A DNA stretch of 64,000 nt, from assembly GCA_022606425.2 (NCBI GenBank), contig JAHDVF020000457.1, positions 806,001 through 870,000 on the forward strand, written 5' to 3'. The notes below the pieces were generated by a model, which was not told where the DNA came from, did no database searches, and saw only the letters and a program-made list of their open reading frames with translations. Position numbers and translations under genes: made by a program. This DNA is from Lepidostoma basale (Eukaryota > Arthropoda > Insecta > Trichoptera > Lepidostomatidae). Below are positions 20,268 through 31,350 of this stretch, piece after piece. Position 1 is the stretch's first letter; each line of letters starts with the position of its first letter.

Positions 20268-21290
20268 CTAACTCACTAACTAACCATCACGTCGTCTCCC
20301 GAAGAAAAAGGCAGAAAGAATGGAAGGCCACATTATTATTTCCTAACATACTTCTCTCGCTTTCACGTCGATTTCTCCGACTCCTCGCGTGACCGACATT
20401 CAATATTTAATTGATGATTATATCGTACCACGTTTTCCTCGGCCTTCTTCTATTTCTAGCTCCGTTCCCGTCGATTACATATACCTTCTTTACCATTCTG
20501 TTTTTACTCATTTATTCCATATGTCCAAACCATTATAACGACATTTTCATTATTTTGTTCATAACACTTTCATTCGCACCGCATTCTCTACTTATATTTG
20601 AATTTGACACTCTTCATATACATATTAGGTCCTTACATATGAAATTGGCGTTTTGTATGGGAGGAACATAAAGTTGATTTTTTTTAAATATAATATATTT
20701 ATTTAATCAAAGTATGTACCATTGCTATCTATGCACTTTTGCCATCTCATAGGTAGTTCATCGATCCCTTTACTAAAAAATCCGCTTCCACAATAGCCTT
20801 CAATTCTTCATTATCAACTTTGGTCTCCGGCCGTCCACGGGGCTTGTTCTACAGGTCGAAATTTCCAGAACGAAAACGTTGGAACCAAAAACGCACTGTG
20901 TTTTCTTTTGCGGCACCGTCACCATACACATCATTAATCCTTCGAGCCGTTTCTGCAGCACTGGTGCCACGGTGTAACTCGTACTCGTAAATAACGCGAT
21001 ATTTCAAGTTTTCCATTTTGTAAACTGAGTGACGCAAAGAAAAAAAACAATTGAGGAAAAAACCAATGAATTATAATTTTCGAAACACAAATACTTGAGT
21101 AAATAGCTGTATAAATTTGAATTTGAAATTCCTAACCAAAGAGAAGATATTTGAGATCAAAGTTGCCAGTACGGCAAAACGCCAATTTCATATGTAAGGA
21201 CCTAATATTTTCTAACATTCGTCTCGCAGATCCCCTTATTTTCTGCATTTATTCTACTTTTATCCTTATTTTACCAGTTCCATACGGTGG
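20268..21290 (-). pseudogene. TTAG-tailed LINE fragment split by a mariner derivative
   Basis: The 3' part is at 20268-20623 (AACTAACTAACCATCACGTC tail and GTGTCCAAACCAT-type sequence) and the 5' part at 21208-21285 (ATTCGTCTCGCAGATCC, TTTTACCAGTTCCAT). Together they match the corresponding stretch of 33679-34372 with the mariner derivative 20625-21205 between them. Several frameshifts are present. Confidence 0.8.
20625..21205 (-). mobile_element. mariner deletion derivative
   Basis: Both ends match the full-length copy (10576-11841), TTAGGTCCTTACATATGAAA at each terminus, with TA at 20623-20624 and 21206-21207. The interior lacks about 700 bp: the C-terminal coding end runs to about 20780 and is joined to the HTH-coding part at ATCCGCTTCCACAATAGC. 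A 62-codon frame for the N-terminal HTH remains open. Its right end (GCCAGTACGGCAAAACGCC) is better preserved than that of the full-length copy, so it was not derived from that copy. Confidence 0.9.
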
Positions 21291-21299
21291 AAATTTTAT

Positions 21300-21480
21300 A
21301 GCGTATTTACTATTCTAGAAGTTTTATAGTATTTTATAGGAATAACGCGTTTGGCCTTGCTTAGGCATTATCATATGTGTATAAGCATGGCAAAATGTGT
21401 CAATTAAGTTAAACTTATTGAAAATAGACGTTTTCATTCACAAATATTTTAAATATGGAATTTTATATCACATTGTTTTA
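21300..21480. repeat. Penelope-like type 4 arm, decayed
   Basis: TTCTAGAAGTTTTATAGTAT, GGCATTATCATATG and AATATGGAATTTTATATCA match the type 4 hairpin at 14359-14580. The GTTTGGCC string is a mutated GTTTCGCC. Confidence 0.5.
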
Positions 21481-21567
21481 TTGACAATAATATTACAATT
21501 TATTTATTTAATTTCTATGTAATTTTCGCGGCAGCTATTTCTATTTTTATGTTTCGGTTGATTTAAT

Positions 21568-21627
21568 TAAAAATAGAATGTTGTTAAAAACTTTGTATTT
21601 TAACAACATTCTATTTTTATGTTTCGG
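21568..21627. repeat. Short inverted repeat with direct copy
   Basis: AAAAATAGAATGTTGTTAAA is followed by its complement TTTTAACAACATTCTATTTT after an ~11-bp spacer. CTATTTTTATGTTTCGGTTG occurs both just before and inside the right arm. The downstream block to 21870 has GCGTAACGGAATTCC and TTCCATTACGTCAC, which look like a mutated inverted pair; a similar TTCCACTACGTCAC lies at 23534. Confidence 0.55.
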
Positions 21628-21879
21628 TTGTGGCACGACCTTTATTGACCGATGGGTGTTTTTCAAAAAGTTTGCTCGTTGCGTAACGGAATTCCACCCA
21701 AAATAAAAACATAATTTATTAACAAATAAGTTTCTATCTATCGTAAAATATATCTAATTTCATAAAAATAATTATTTTCAATTAGAAAAGTCTTCCATTT
21801 AGTAACAAATTAATTTTTTTAATGGGGTATGACAACAGAAGTTCCATTACGTCACAAAGTTCAGGTAAGTTTTAAATGA

Positions 21880-22795
21880 AATCCATTGGCAATTTGAGTA
21901 AAAAATATATTTAATTAACATTTAACTAAACAGTCTTCTTAAACACAAAACTTATTTTTAGTAATTTAAATTAAAACAAACACTATTCCTTTGGAAATTA
22001 TTCCTCTACGCTACTTTGTGATACGTTTAATGGCACAATTTTTGTCTTTACTTTGACACTTTACTATATTATAAGTCATTTAAAGTAATAATATAGAAGG
22101 TTTATTATTATACTTCGTTTTATTTTTACTTTGAGTATTATTCATAGCAAACAAATATATAAAATTAAATATAAAAGATCGCAGCCACAATAGGACAAGT
22201 GACGTTAATGGAAAAAGACGTGACGTTTAGGAACTATAAGGCATAGTGTACACATGAATTAGAATTATTCAACTTTATAGCTTACTTACAAATTCACGAA
22301 ATTCGCTTCATACGAAAATATAATTCATATAATGTTTTCTTATGTTTTTACAATAATTAAAATTATGCAACTATAAAATTTGAAAAAAAAAGAATTCATA
22401 ATGATTTTTCAATCGCGGTTTATACATATTTTTCATAAAAATAGACAATTTCACAATTCAAAATGAAAGTTTCATAAATGAGTTTTATTTAAAAATATAG
22501 ACTTATGTTTGGAAAACACGTGCGGCCCAATTCACTGAATTCACTCGATGCGGGACCATGCCAGGAACAAGTTCGTACTTGCTACGAGCTTGCGTATAAT
22601 ATTTGTATGGAGCGGCTGGGGTCCGAACAGATTTTGCTTCGGAGCGCGCGTAATTTTTTGATACTTCGGGTGAGGAAGGTTAATTAAGAAAACTATGAAA
22701 AAAATCTACTTTTGCACCACAAACAAACTACTACTAGATTTGCACCACAAACAAACGTACAAATAAAGTAAATTAATCTGTTTTTAAAATTTCTT
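21880..22795. other. AT-rich stretch, nothing recognised
   Basis: One small frame at 22505-22687 (60 codons) has no known features. No repeats shared with the window were recognised, apart from a doubled TTTGCACCACAAACAAAC near 22715-22755. Confidence 0.45.
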
Positions 22796-22799
22796 TGCT

Positions 22800-23375
22800 G
22801 TAACAACAACAAAAACAAACCATCACGCCGTTTCCCCGCAGGGGTATGCAGAGAGAATGGACCGCCACACTACTCTATCCTGGCAAACCTCTCTAGATTC
22901 CTCCACATTCATACAACGAGTCATACACGCACGTCGATTCCTCCGACTTCTAACATGACCAACCTTTAAAATTTGATTAATTTGGTCATGCCATGTTTTC
23001 CTCGGTCTGCCTCGACTTCGCACCCCATTTACATCATTAACGTATACTTTCTTAACCATTCTTTCTCCATCCATGCGTTCCATATGTCCGAACCAACGCA
23101 GCGATCCTTTCATAATTTTGTTCATAATACCTTCTTCCGCTCTACATTCCTTTCTTATATCAGCATTTGAGATTCTGTCGTATATCGTTCTACCACACAT
23201 ACGTCTTAGGGACCTCATATCTACCGCATTAATTCTACTCTCATCCTTCTTCTGCCAGTTTCATGCTTCGCTTCCATACATTAGGGTTGGGACCAGAACT
23301 CCATTGTGCCGTTTTCGCTTTCATTGATAAATTCTTGTTTCCAATAACTATTTTTAAAGCTCCATTAAAATTTAC
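22800..23375 (-). pseudogene. TTAG-LINE relative with (GTT)n-like tail
   Basis: A 131-codon minus-strand frame gives MRSLRRMCGRTIYDRISNAD, GSLRWFGHMERMDGERMVKK, VRSRGRPRKTWHDQINQILK and SILSAYPCGETA. The tail is GTTGTTGTTACAG-like instead of TTAG repeats. The sequence therefore represents a sister subfamily (see also 9241-9490), better preserved than the other (GTT)n-like copy. Confidence 0.8.
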
Positions 23376-23387
23376 ATTTAGTTTTAT

Positions 23388-23462
23388 TTATTATTATTAT
23401 TATTATTATATTTAGTTTTTATTTATTATTTTATATATAATATTATTATTTTATTTAGTTTT
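23388..23462. repeat. ATT/TTTA microsatellite
   Basis: Run of TTATTATTATTATTATTA followed by TTTAGTTTTATTTATTATTT. It is low-complexity sequence. Confidence 0.85.
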
Positions 23463-24914
23463 ATTACACACTAATAAGCTAGGTCACTTGGCGAAATAAA
23501 AATAGACACAATGTAAACCATGCCTAATAATTCCACTACGTCACATTTGGCGTTCCACTAATACAACACGTTGCGTAGTGGATGTGACGTATAATGCCAG
23601 TATTGAAACAAACTCCAAAATGCAGGTTTATGAATATGATTTTACTAAATATTATATTGAATTCAGATTCTAGATGTCGGTCATTTTTACCCATGAAAAG
23701 CTGTTAGTCAAACAATCAATACTTACATTATAGAATCACGTTCGTAGTGGAAAACGAAAACAGCACGACGTGACGCCCGATCACTATTTCACATAACAGA
23801 ATGCGATTGGTGTCAATTTACGAACATGGCGACGTTGACTGGCTATAAAATGTTGCCATCAATCAAAATATATACTTAGTTTATAGAAAATTATCGTTTT
23901 AATCAGTATATCGACGTAGCGTATACGGAATTTTCCACCAACTTCGTTTTGAGTGACTAAATAAAAGCAGTATTTTATATTATTTTGAACTCTAATACGC
24001 TGTTAACTAGGAATATTATTGAATCTGGATCATATAACCCTTCCAAATAACATAAAACTCTTGGACAAGAAATAGCTTATCAATGAATATTTTTCGTTTA
24101 TAAAGTGCAAAAGGAGCGTGGGACACTAGAAAAATCACCATTATTCTATCGTATATTCCCAATAATTAAGCAAAATAAACAGATATAAGTACTTTTGGAT
24201 ATGTGAATAATCAATTTTTGAGTTATTCTGTTATTTTGAGAAATAAAAAAAACAGTTTTAAAATCAATAGCCTGCAGAATTAACTCGAAAGTCATAGGAC
24301 ATGTAATTTTCGAGTAAACATTTTATTTGAAAAACACCCCGATACACAAGAGAAGCGAAGTGAACAGTGAAAATACAAAGTGTAAATTCATTTATTCAAA
24401 CATTAAATGGAGTCTTCCTCAGTTGTTCAAGAAATGACAAATGTACGCCGACAGTATTAGATAACTTTTTTCTGGAAAAAAAATATCTAGAAGGACAAAA
24501 ACATCTTACGGGTTATTCGTATTATTATTTAATTGTTAACATAATGCCTATTTGTAACGTATAAATGCAACGCCTCCTTAGGCTTAAAATTTTCCTAAAT
24601 AAATATAGATAATGTTCAAATTAATGAAAAATTCATAACAAATAATAATTATATCGATTTTTATGAACGCTTTGTTAGTGTCTTAAAGTACGCACATTAA
24701 TAAAATGTAAGATTTCATTACGAAATGATATCTAATTATGAAATATTCGATTACGTGTAGATGCGAATTCAAGAGTAGATACTGTTCACTAGAATACAAA
24801 TATACTTTTGTTATGAATAACAATATAATTTAATATTATATATACTGAAATACAGTTTATACTAGTGAGGAAATGGAAAATCAATAATGTTTCAAGTTTT
24901 GTATATTTACTTGT
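23463..24914. other. Non-repetitive AT-rich stretch
   Basis: No coding sequence was recognised. ACTACGTCACATTTGGCG (23536) and CGTAGTGGATGTGACG (23574) form an imperfect inverted pair and may bound a short MITE remnant. Otherwise nothing is shared with the rest of the window. Confidence 0.4.
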
Positions 24915-25290
24915 GGTAAAATGATATATGATATGTAGAATTTCAAATTCTGATATCAGAATTGAACGTAGAGGGGAAGAAAGTATTATGAACAATATAA
25001 TGAAAGGATCACTGTGTTGGTTTTGACTTATGGAACCCACGGATCAAGAAAGAATGGCTAAGAATGTATATGATAACGATGTGAATGGATTGCGGAGTCG
25101 ATGAAGATCAAGGAAAATACGGCATGACCAAATTAAACAAATATGAGAAGACGACCATGTTAGAAGTCAGAAGAATCGACGCACGTGTTAATTTCACCGT
25201 TTCAATGTGGAAGAAGCTAAACAGGTGTCTCTGTAGTGTAGCCCTCTTTCTTTCTGTATATCTATTCGGAGAGACGCCGTAATTGTTTGT
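24915..25290 (+). pseudogene. TTAG-LINE relative, decayed
   Basis: Fragments MIYDM, DIRIERRGEES, MKGSLCWF, VYDNDVNGLRSR and the end GGAGAGACGCCGTAATTG follow the LINE order, broken by stops and frameshifts. It ends in TTGTTGTT, like the sister subfamily at 22800-23375. Confidence 0.65.
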
Positions 25291-25499
25291 TGTTAGGAGA
25301 GCGCGCTGGTCAGTTTAAATCGCTTCTTAAGGAGATCTGTCTAACAAAAAATCCAAGAAAACCCTTGCTGTGTGGACTGTGGCCCCGTTCTGCTGAAATC
25401 AGACGTCTTCTATTTCAATCCCTTTTCGTGTACATTTGTGCCATTTGTGCCCGTGGACTTTTGTGACAAAGTCGCACTTGAGGGAGGAAAAAAACGCAC

Positions 25500-25554
25500 T
25501 TAAGGCGCCGAAGAGCCGCATACGGCTCCGGAGCCGCGCTTTGTCGACCTCTGC
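25500..25554 (-). mobile_element. hAT-like terminus
   Basis: Read on the minus strand, CAGAGGTCGACAAAGCGCGG and then GAGCCGTATGCGGCTCTTC resemble the CAGGGGTCGGCAAA-type end of hAT transposons, with the subterminal palindrome GCCGCATACGGC. The opposite end and an 8-bp duplication were not found, so the element is truncated. The upstream block 25291-25500 has no recognised content. Confidence 0.45.
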
Positions 25555-26110
25555 CTTAGGCGAAACGTGTCTTTCCCATTAACTATAATATTGTAAATCT
25601 TAAAGAAGGATGAAAGTAGAATAAATGCAGTAGAAATGAGATCTCTTAGACGAATGTGTGGACACTCTGTGTATGATAGAGTGTCGAATGAAAATATAAG
25701 AAGTGAATGCGGTGCGAATGATGGTGTTATGAACAAAATAATGAAAGGATCATTGAGATGGTTTAGACATATGGAAAGAATGAATGAAGAAAGAATGAAA
25801 TGGTAAAAAAATTATATGTTAACGATGTAAATGGAACCAGAAATAGAGGAAGACCGAGGAAAACGTGGCACGATCAAATAAATCAAATATTGAATGTCGG
25901 CCATGTGAAGAGTCAGAGAAATCGACGTGCGTGCATGACAGATGTATGAATGTTGAGGAAGCGAGAGAAATATGTCAAGTGTGGCAGTCCATTCTTTCTA
26001 CCTACCCTTTCGAGGAGACGGCGTGATGGTTAGTTAGTTAGTTATAAAACTTTTATAAAACAGATATTTTCATTCGTAGAAATAATTTAATATGGAGTAT
26101 AATATCATCG
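25555..26110 (+). mobile_element. TTAG-tailed LINE copy between pieces of a type 4 hairpin
   Basis: LINE sequence from 25601 (AAGAAGGATGAAAGTAGAAT) to 26047 carries CGGCGTGATGGTTAGTTAGT at its 3' end. The protein (NAVEMRSLRRMCGHSVYDRV... GSLRWFRHMERMNEERM) is broken by a small frameshift near 25800. The flanks CCTTAGGCGAAACGTGTCTTTCCC (25555-25580, given with its complement type) and AGATATTTTCATTCGTAGAA / AATATGGAGTATAATATCAT (26061-26105) are the two halves of a Penelope-like type 4 unit, so the LINE inserted into it. Confidence 0.7.
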
Positions 26111-26149
26111 TTCAAGAAACAATAAATACTATGATACTTATTGATAAGT

Positions 26150-26690
26150 AAGCCGTTTTTATATAACAATCAATTTTGATACATTTACCGTTACAATGGG
26201 GAAGAAATAGAGATCAAAGTATCAGAAACAGACATCTACAATAAAAAACAGAAATTAATGAGAAATGGAAGGGCCTTGGAAACCCCAGAATCGTCCCCTC
26301 AGCGAATGAAACATTTCAGATTTGAGCTCTTCCACGTAAGTACATTGTTCGTGGGAGCACAAAAGAAGAATAATGTATTGAGTCTGACAAAAGGCTAATC
26401 TTCTAATCTGTTGTATTTTGTACTAAACTCTTCAGATAAAGAGAGTCCCAGAGTTTTTTTTTAATAGGACTCCCACGATTAATGGGGTGGGATTTATCCC
26501 ATGTACCACCATTAGACCGTATCTGGTCTTATGCTCGCCTTCTCTTGATACTACCGAATTAAATATTTACACCACATACTTAAAAATATATTTTTTCCCG
26601 TTTTTATCCTGCCCCAATAGGTAATTGAATCGTGCTTTAACATGTGCCAACGAATCCTACGTACATATTGAAATAATTTACATTCAGTTA
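26150..26690. other. Nothing recognised
   Basis: AT-rich with a few balanced patches (26210-26340). No shared repeat or open frame of note. Confidence 0.4.
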
Positions 26691-26699
26691 TAACAATGA

Positions 26700-26935
26700 T
26701 ACGTATCAGAATTATATTTATAATAATCAAATGATTTTACTGAAATCTATTGACGGAGGTTAATTTTAAATAATAATTAAATAAAACGATATTATGTCTT
26801 TATTTCGACAGCGACCGGTTTCGCTGGCATCGACAGACATCTGACACGAGCCTGGCGAAATCGGTCGCTGTCGAAATTAAGACAAAGTGGAAGTAGTTAT
26901 AAAAACCTCGTTTTATTCGATTTTTAATATATTTT
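26700..26935. repeat. Penelope-like hairpin, type 2, diverged
   Basis: Has TTTTACTGAAATCTATTGAC and TAAATAATAATTAAATAAAA upstream as in the copy at 15060. GTCTTTATTTCGACAGCGAC / CGGTTTCGC follows, and then the inverse GGCGAAATCGGTCGCTGTCG. The central stem region is damaged (CATCGACAGACATCTGACAC). Confidence 0.65.
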
Positions 26936-26957
26936 TGAGTTTCTTATTTACATTTTT

Positions 26958-27115
26958 TTAACTAACTAACCATCACGCCGCCTCCACGAAGGGGTAGGCA
27001 GAAAGAATGGACTGCCACAATTTTCTTTCCTGACATATTTTTCACGATTCCTCAACATTTATACATCGTGTCATGCAGGCGCATCGATTTCTCTTACTAC
27101 TCACATGGCATTCTT
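26958..27115 (-). pseudogene. TTAG-tailed LINE, last ~150 bp
   Basis: Starts (minus strand 3' end) with AACTAACTAACCATCACGCC and reads back through CAGAAAGAATGGACTGCCAC to CGATTTCTCTTACTACTCAC. Very short 5' truncation. Confidence 0.75.
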
Positions 27116-27234
27116 GTTATAAAAAATAAAAGTAAAAGGGCTGCTTAGTATTTTGTTTTTTTTATTTATGTTTATTTGTTTATTATTATTTTGTAACATG
27201 TCATTTGAACCCAATTACTGTAAACATTTTTTAG

Positions 27235-27400
27235 TTATTGTATCAATTCTTATGACATATGATAGGTAGCTAATATGTGGCCATTTTGTTGCCACGTGAA
27301 TTCTACATCACTCCAAAGACAATGTGACAATTACACTGCCACCACCAGGAATCGAACTCCGGACCTTCGGTATGGCAGTTAGACGTAATTATATGGTGTC
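27235..27400 (-). mobile_element. tRNA-derived SINE, copy 1
   Basis: On the minus strand a head with CCGGAGTTCGATTCCTGG (pol III B box GTTCGATTCC) is followed by the core GGCAGTGTAATTGTCACATT, GTCTTTGG and GTAGAATTCACGTGGCAACA, then AAAATGGCCACATATTAGCT and ACCTATCA. The core matches 60395-60582 and 62525-62700. The A-box end is decayed. Confidence 0.7.
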
Positions 27401-27404
27401 TTAA

Positions 27405-28155
27405 CATTCTGATTTTTTTGCGTAAATTGAAGGCATTTTACTTTCCTTGGAAAAAAGCAACATTTAGTAAGTCAGGAATTACCTCATAAAATAATTTTGG
27501 GGTTTTATTTTCTAAGAATTTCTAATTCACAGTAAATTGGAGGACACTTGAAATTCAAACACGGATCACGTTTAATGTCTTCTCGTAAAATTTATTTCTG
27601 CCCCCACGACAGTTCACAGCCACCATCCCGCCATGGCCTAGATTAATGGATCCCATCAAATAAATAGCAGTTCCAATAAGTGCTAACCACTTTACGAACA
27701 CAGATTTATGACAATCATTTGAAAATGTATTTTTTTCCCTAAAGATGCGCCCCTTCGACGTAACGATGAGAAACCCCTCTTGTTTTTTTAGTATAACCAG
27801 CTTGGTTTTTAATTTTCTCGCGCTTTGTTTATTACTACATAAAACAGAAATGGGTCATCAGGTGAAGGAGCTTGTATTATCATGCCCCCAGATACGACTC
27901 TGTTCACATCAGTCATAGATCTCAAAGGACGTTTCGTCCTTCGCACTCAGCGCAGAAACAATGTCAGGTGAGCTATAACCACTTTCATGACCGCAATTCT
28001 TGCATCCTGTTATACAAATGTATTTTTTTCTTTCTCTCCTTGAAGCATTCTTCATCTCAGCTCGAGCGTTTTCTTTTGTGGGAATAAAGAATAATTCCTC
28101 TTTAGTTTTAGGTATTCTTGAAATGATGATCCGACCCACGAAAACCATTCATAAT
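27405..28155. other. Nothing recognised
   Basis: Mixed composition, frames up to 79 codons without features. No repeats shared with the window were found. Confidence 0.4.
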
Positions 28156-28194
28156 TATGACAGCACGAACAAATAATCGATGTGAAGAAATGGC

Positions 28195-28460
28195 GTTCTT
28201 TTGTACATTCAAAAATACTGAATTTTCACTACACTTTATTGCACTTAGTGTAGACATTATTTCAGTGACAAAAAATTCTACACTTTGGAAGGACATCTAC
28301 AGCCCGAAACATGTTTGTGAAAAGTACAATAAAGTGTTGCTTAAACTCAATATTTTTCAAATGGCAAATATAGAAGAAATTGTGTCTAGTATCGCCTTCA
28401 CTTTGTGTTTTTGATTCAAATTTGAATAAATAGAAACTTTGTATTATCATAACACTTTAT
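28195..28460. repeat. Penelope-like type 6 sequence
   Basis: GGAAGGACATCTACAGCCCG leads into CGAAACATGTTTGTGAAAAG and TACAATAAAGTGTTGC. Upstream, TTTTCACTACACTTTATTGC is the inverse of the latter part, so this too is an inverted-arm unit. Relatives at 41820-41930 and 59735-59790 share GAGGA/AGGAC...CAGTCCGAA.C and the CATGTTTGTG...AAAGT ending. Confidence 0.5.
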
Positions 28461-28540
28461 TATTTATTTAATTGCAATGAAAAAACGTGTATTCGTTTTA
28501 TATTTTAAGACAATCAATGCATTAATAAGAATGAAAATGT

Positions 28541-28760
28541 CTGTTTTCTATAAAATTTATTATATTTTATGGGAATAATATGTTTCGCCTGTCAAGCATT
28601 ATCAAATGTATCATTTGAAAATGCCGTACACATGCAAAAGAATCAGGCACATACAATATAATAAAACTTCTAGAAAATAGAAAATTTCATTCGCATTAAT
28701 TATTTAATATGGAATTTTACATCATTATTGAAGAGAAAATAAATACAATCAATTTAAAAA
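28541..28760. repeat. Penelope-like hairpin, type 4
   Basis: GGGAATAATATGTTTCGCCT in one sense, and ATAATAAAACTTCTAGAAAA, ATTATTTAATATGGAATTTT as in 14359-14580. The inner parts have drifted (GCCTGTCAAGCATTATC). A separate GACTGAGGAAGGACCGG...TCCGAAACATTTCTGAC at 28803-28845 is type 6-like. Confidence 0.5.
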
Positions 28761-29133
28761 AATAAATATAATATTTATATCATAATCTGTATCTTCATAA
28801 TATGACTGAGGAAGGACCGGTTATCCGAAACATTTCTGACATATAATTTAATTTTTTTAAATGTAAGTGTTGTATACACAAAGTGTATAAAAAAGAAAAA
28901 GACAAATCAAACATCTACAACAAAAAGTATGGCGAATATAGAAGAAACAATCAATGAACTATGTATAAAACTGCACATAATGATGATATTTAGTTTGTAA
29001 TGGAAGCGCAAAAACGTTAGATTTTGTAGATGCTTTCCAAACATCTAAAAGCATCCGAAGAGGAGCTCTCGGAGATCAAAAGATAAACACGCCACAGAAA
29101 CTTTTCGCTCGCTTCTCAAAGACTACCGACAAC

Positions 29134-29388
29134 GTGCAAGATGCAAGTAAAACGAATATTGTCTTTGTACCGTATACCCCTCAGTCTGTGCAGTATACGG
29201 TATACAGTAGACTGTACGTTGCACAGACATGTTCCCGAAACTACCCTATTTCAGTTTTACACGGCAGCGCTGCGTTCGTTGGCGGGGGACATTATTGCTC
29301 CAACCACGAGAAAGCTGTTGTACTATTATCATTATATGAAACAGCAAATATGAAAGCCGCAGCTTTGTCGGATTCACAGCGAGCATAA
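29134..29388 (+). other. 84-codon open frame, unrecognised
   Basis: Codes MQDASKTNIVFVPYTPQSVQ and onward; I do not recognise it. The local sequence 29040-29400 is less AT-rich than its surroundings and contains the near-palindrome CAGTATACGGTATACAGTAG. An overlapping 70-codon frame exists. There is no splice or promoter evidence, so a host exon is possible but unsupported. Confidence 0.2.
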
Positions 29389-29569
29389 GCCCGTAATATG
29401 TTTGCTAGACGAATTCATAGACATATGCGGAATTTGAAATGAAATGAAAACCTTATCCCAAATGGGAAAATGTTATAGGTCAAAGCGATTATTTGTTTTA
29501 ATAAGCGTTGAACCTTGCAAACTGTTAACAAACAAATTTATAATAACGTAACGATAATTATAATTATTA

Positions 29570-29640
29570 TTATTCTGTAGAAAAAATTCCTTACATCATA
29601 TCAGCGCGAACCAAATCGATGTACAGGGTGAAAAAACAGA
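29570..29640 (-). mobile_element. tRNA-derived SINE tail fragment
   Basis: The minus strand gives CCTGTACATCGATTTGGTTC, GCGCTGATATGATGTAAGGA and then an ATAATAATAATT run. This matches the 3' part of the SINE at 60305-60582. Confidence 0.55.
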
Positions 29641-29699
29641 ATATCAAAGGAAATATACATAGAACCTTATGAATATAAATGTGCCTGTTATTACCTTGC

Positions 29700-29975
29700 T
29701 GCCTTTATCGTAAGGGTATTCACGAATTAGCCATAATTGCATCCAAAGAGGTCTATCTCTTTTGCAACCTCATTTAAAAGACGAATCGCTTTTAATACAG
29801 GAGAACTTCGAAGGGCCTCTGTGCGGCAATTTGAGGCATAAAATAATATATACCCCCTTGCTCTGCTATAACTATGGGGAACGTATAAATTAAGTTCTCT
29901 CAGTATTTCTGGATTGTACCTCCAGATACCTCCAGAAAATAGTTTAAAAAAATGCTTTCCAAGAGAGATCATTCG
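29700..29975 (-). pseudogene. LINE reverse-transcriptase C-terminal fragment
   Basis: The minus-strand frame reads LYVPHSYSRARGYILFYASN, then CRTEALRSSPVLKAIRLLNE and IDLFG. The pattern (F....R..A..SP......L.N....IDLFG) is the very C-terminal part of jockey/CR1-type ORF2 proteins. Upstream domains are absent. Confidence 0.55.
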
Positions 29976-30054
29976 ACGAATATGCTTAAATGAGAGAATG
30001 AAAGTTTCCTCTGACTGATAAACCTACTATAAAATATATAATATTATAAAATAT

Positions 30055-30915
30055 TTAAACTAACTAACCATCACACCGTCTCCCCGAAGTGGTAGGCAGA
30101 AAGAATGGACTGCCACACTTTTCTTTCCTGGCATATTTCTCTCGCTACCTCAAAATTCATATATCGTGTCATGCACACGCGTCGATTTCTCTGACTCCTC
30201 GTGGCCGACATTCAATATTTGATTTATTTGATCGTGCCACGTTTTCCTCGGTCTTCCTCTATTTCTGGTTCCATTTACATCGTTCACATATAATTTTTTA
30301 TCATTCTTTCCATATGTCCAAACCATCTCAATGATCCTTTCATTATTTTGTTCATAACACCATCATTCGCACCTTAAATATATTATCTTATATTTTCATT
30401 CGACGCTGTATCATACACAGATTATCCACACATTCGTCTAAGATATCTCATTTCTACTGCATTTATTCTACTTTCATTCTTCTATTGCCAGTTTCATGCT
30501 TCGCTTCCATACATATTGGTCGGTAGAAGAACACCACTGTGCACTGCCATTCTAGCTTTTTTGAATAGGTTTTTGTTTGCGATGACAACTCTTAGTGCAC
30601 CATTCACTTTTTTGCCTGCCCCAACCCTTCTTTCAATATCCCTCTCCACTGTAAGCATACTACCTCATCTGCTTGCTCTAAATTTTCACCATTCACGCTA
30701 ATGTTGCAGACTGTAATGATTTTTTGTTTTTTTTTAATCATTAACATGGACTTATTAACATTCATCATCAGATCATTTCGAATGCTTACCTCATACATAC
30801 TATTTACTAGGACTTGTAGTTCATGCTCGTTGTCTGCAAGTAGGACAGCGCCATCCGCATACAAGAGACAGCTTACTGACACTACGCTCATTTTGGCACC
30901 TACATCAAACCCTTT
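30055..30915 (-). pseudogene. TTAG-tailed LINE, copy reaching the RT catalytic box
   Basis: The longest reach into the polymerase in this window. The minus strand reads SCLLYADGAVLLADNEHELQ, then NDLMMNVNKSMLMI, a Sm-like NGENLEQADEVV motif and the usual C-terminal part down to the tail (AACTAACTAACCATCACACC). The YADD box is mutated to YADG, a loss of one catalytic Asp. Several frameshifts and a small deletion near 30650 are also present. Confidence 0.85.
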
Positions 30916-31178
30916 AGGCTAAAAAATCTCACAGTGAGAATAATTATGTTTTTTAAATACCGTATTATTTGTTTTGTGCCTAAAGGCAAAAAGCTAAAGA
31001 AGTAATTTATTTGGGAAGACACAAATTCCACTAAAGTATTACAAAGCTTTTGTATTTTTAAATTAATTTCTATAAAATATACGTCATCAACATACGAGTA
31101 TAACAATATTTTTTTAGAGTTCTTCACTCTGATTTAAAAGAATAAACTATCAAATGTTTCTCTAAAAAAAAGGTTTCA

Positions 31179-31350
31179 ACTAACTAACTAACGTCACGCC
31201 GTCTCCCCGAAAGGGTAGGCAGAAAAAATGGACTGCCACACTTTAATCGATGCGGCACTCCATCCTCCTCTTTTCGCCCCTGCGAGAGACGCGGTGTGAT
31301 GGGTTGCGAACCTCATCGCCACCAATGGGCATCTCCCGCGCACAGTTAGA
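31179..31350 (-). mobile_element. TTAG-tailed SINE, copy 5
   Basis: AACTAACTAACTAACGTCAC tail, LINE-like end, ATCGATGCGGCACTCCATCC middle and CATCGCCACCAATGGGCATC head, all on the minus strand. The head extends to GCGCGGGAGATGCCC. Confidence 0.8.
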
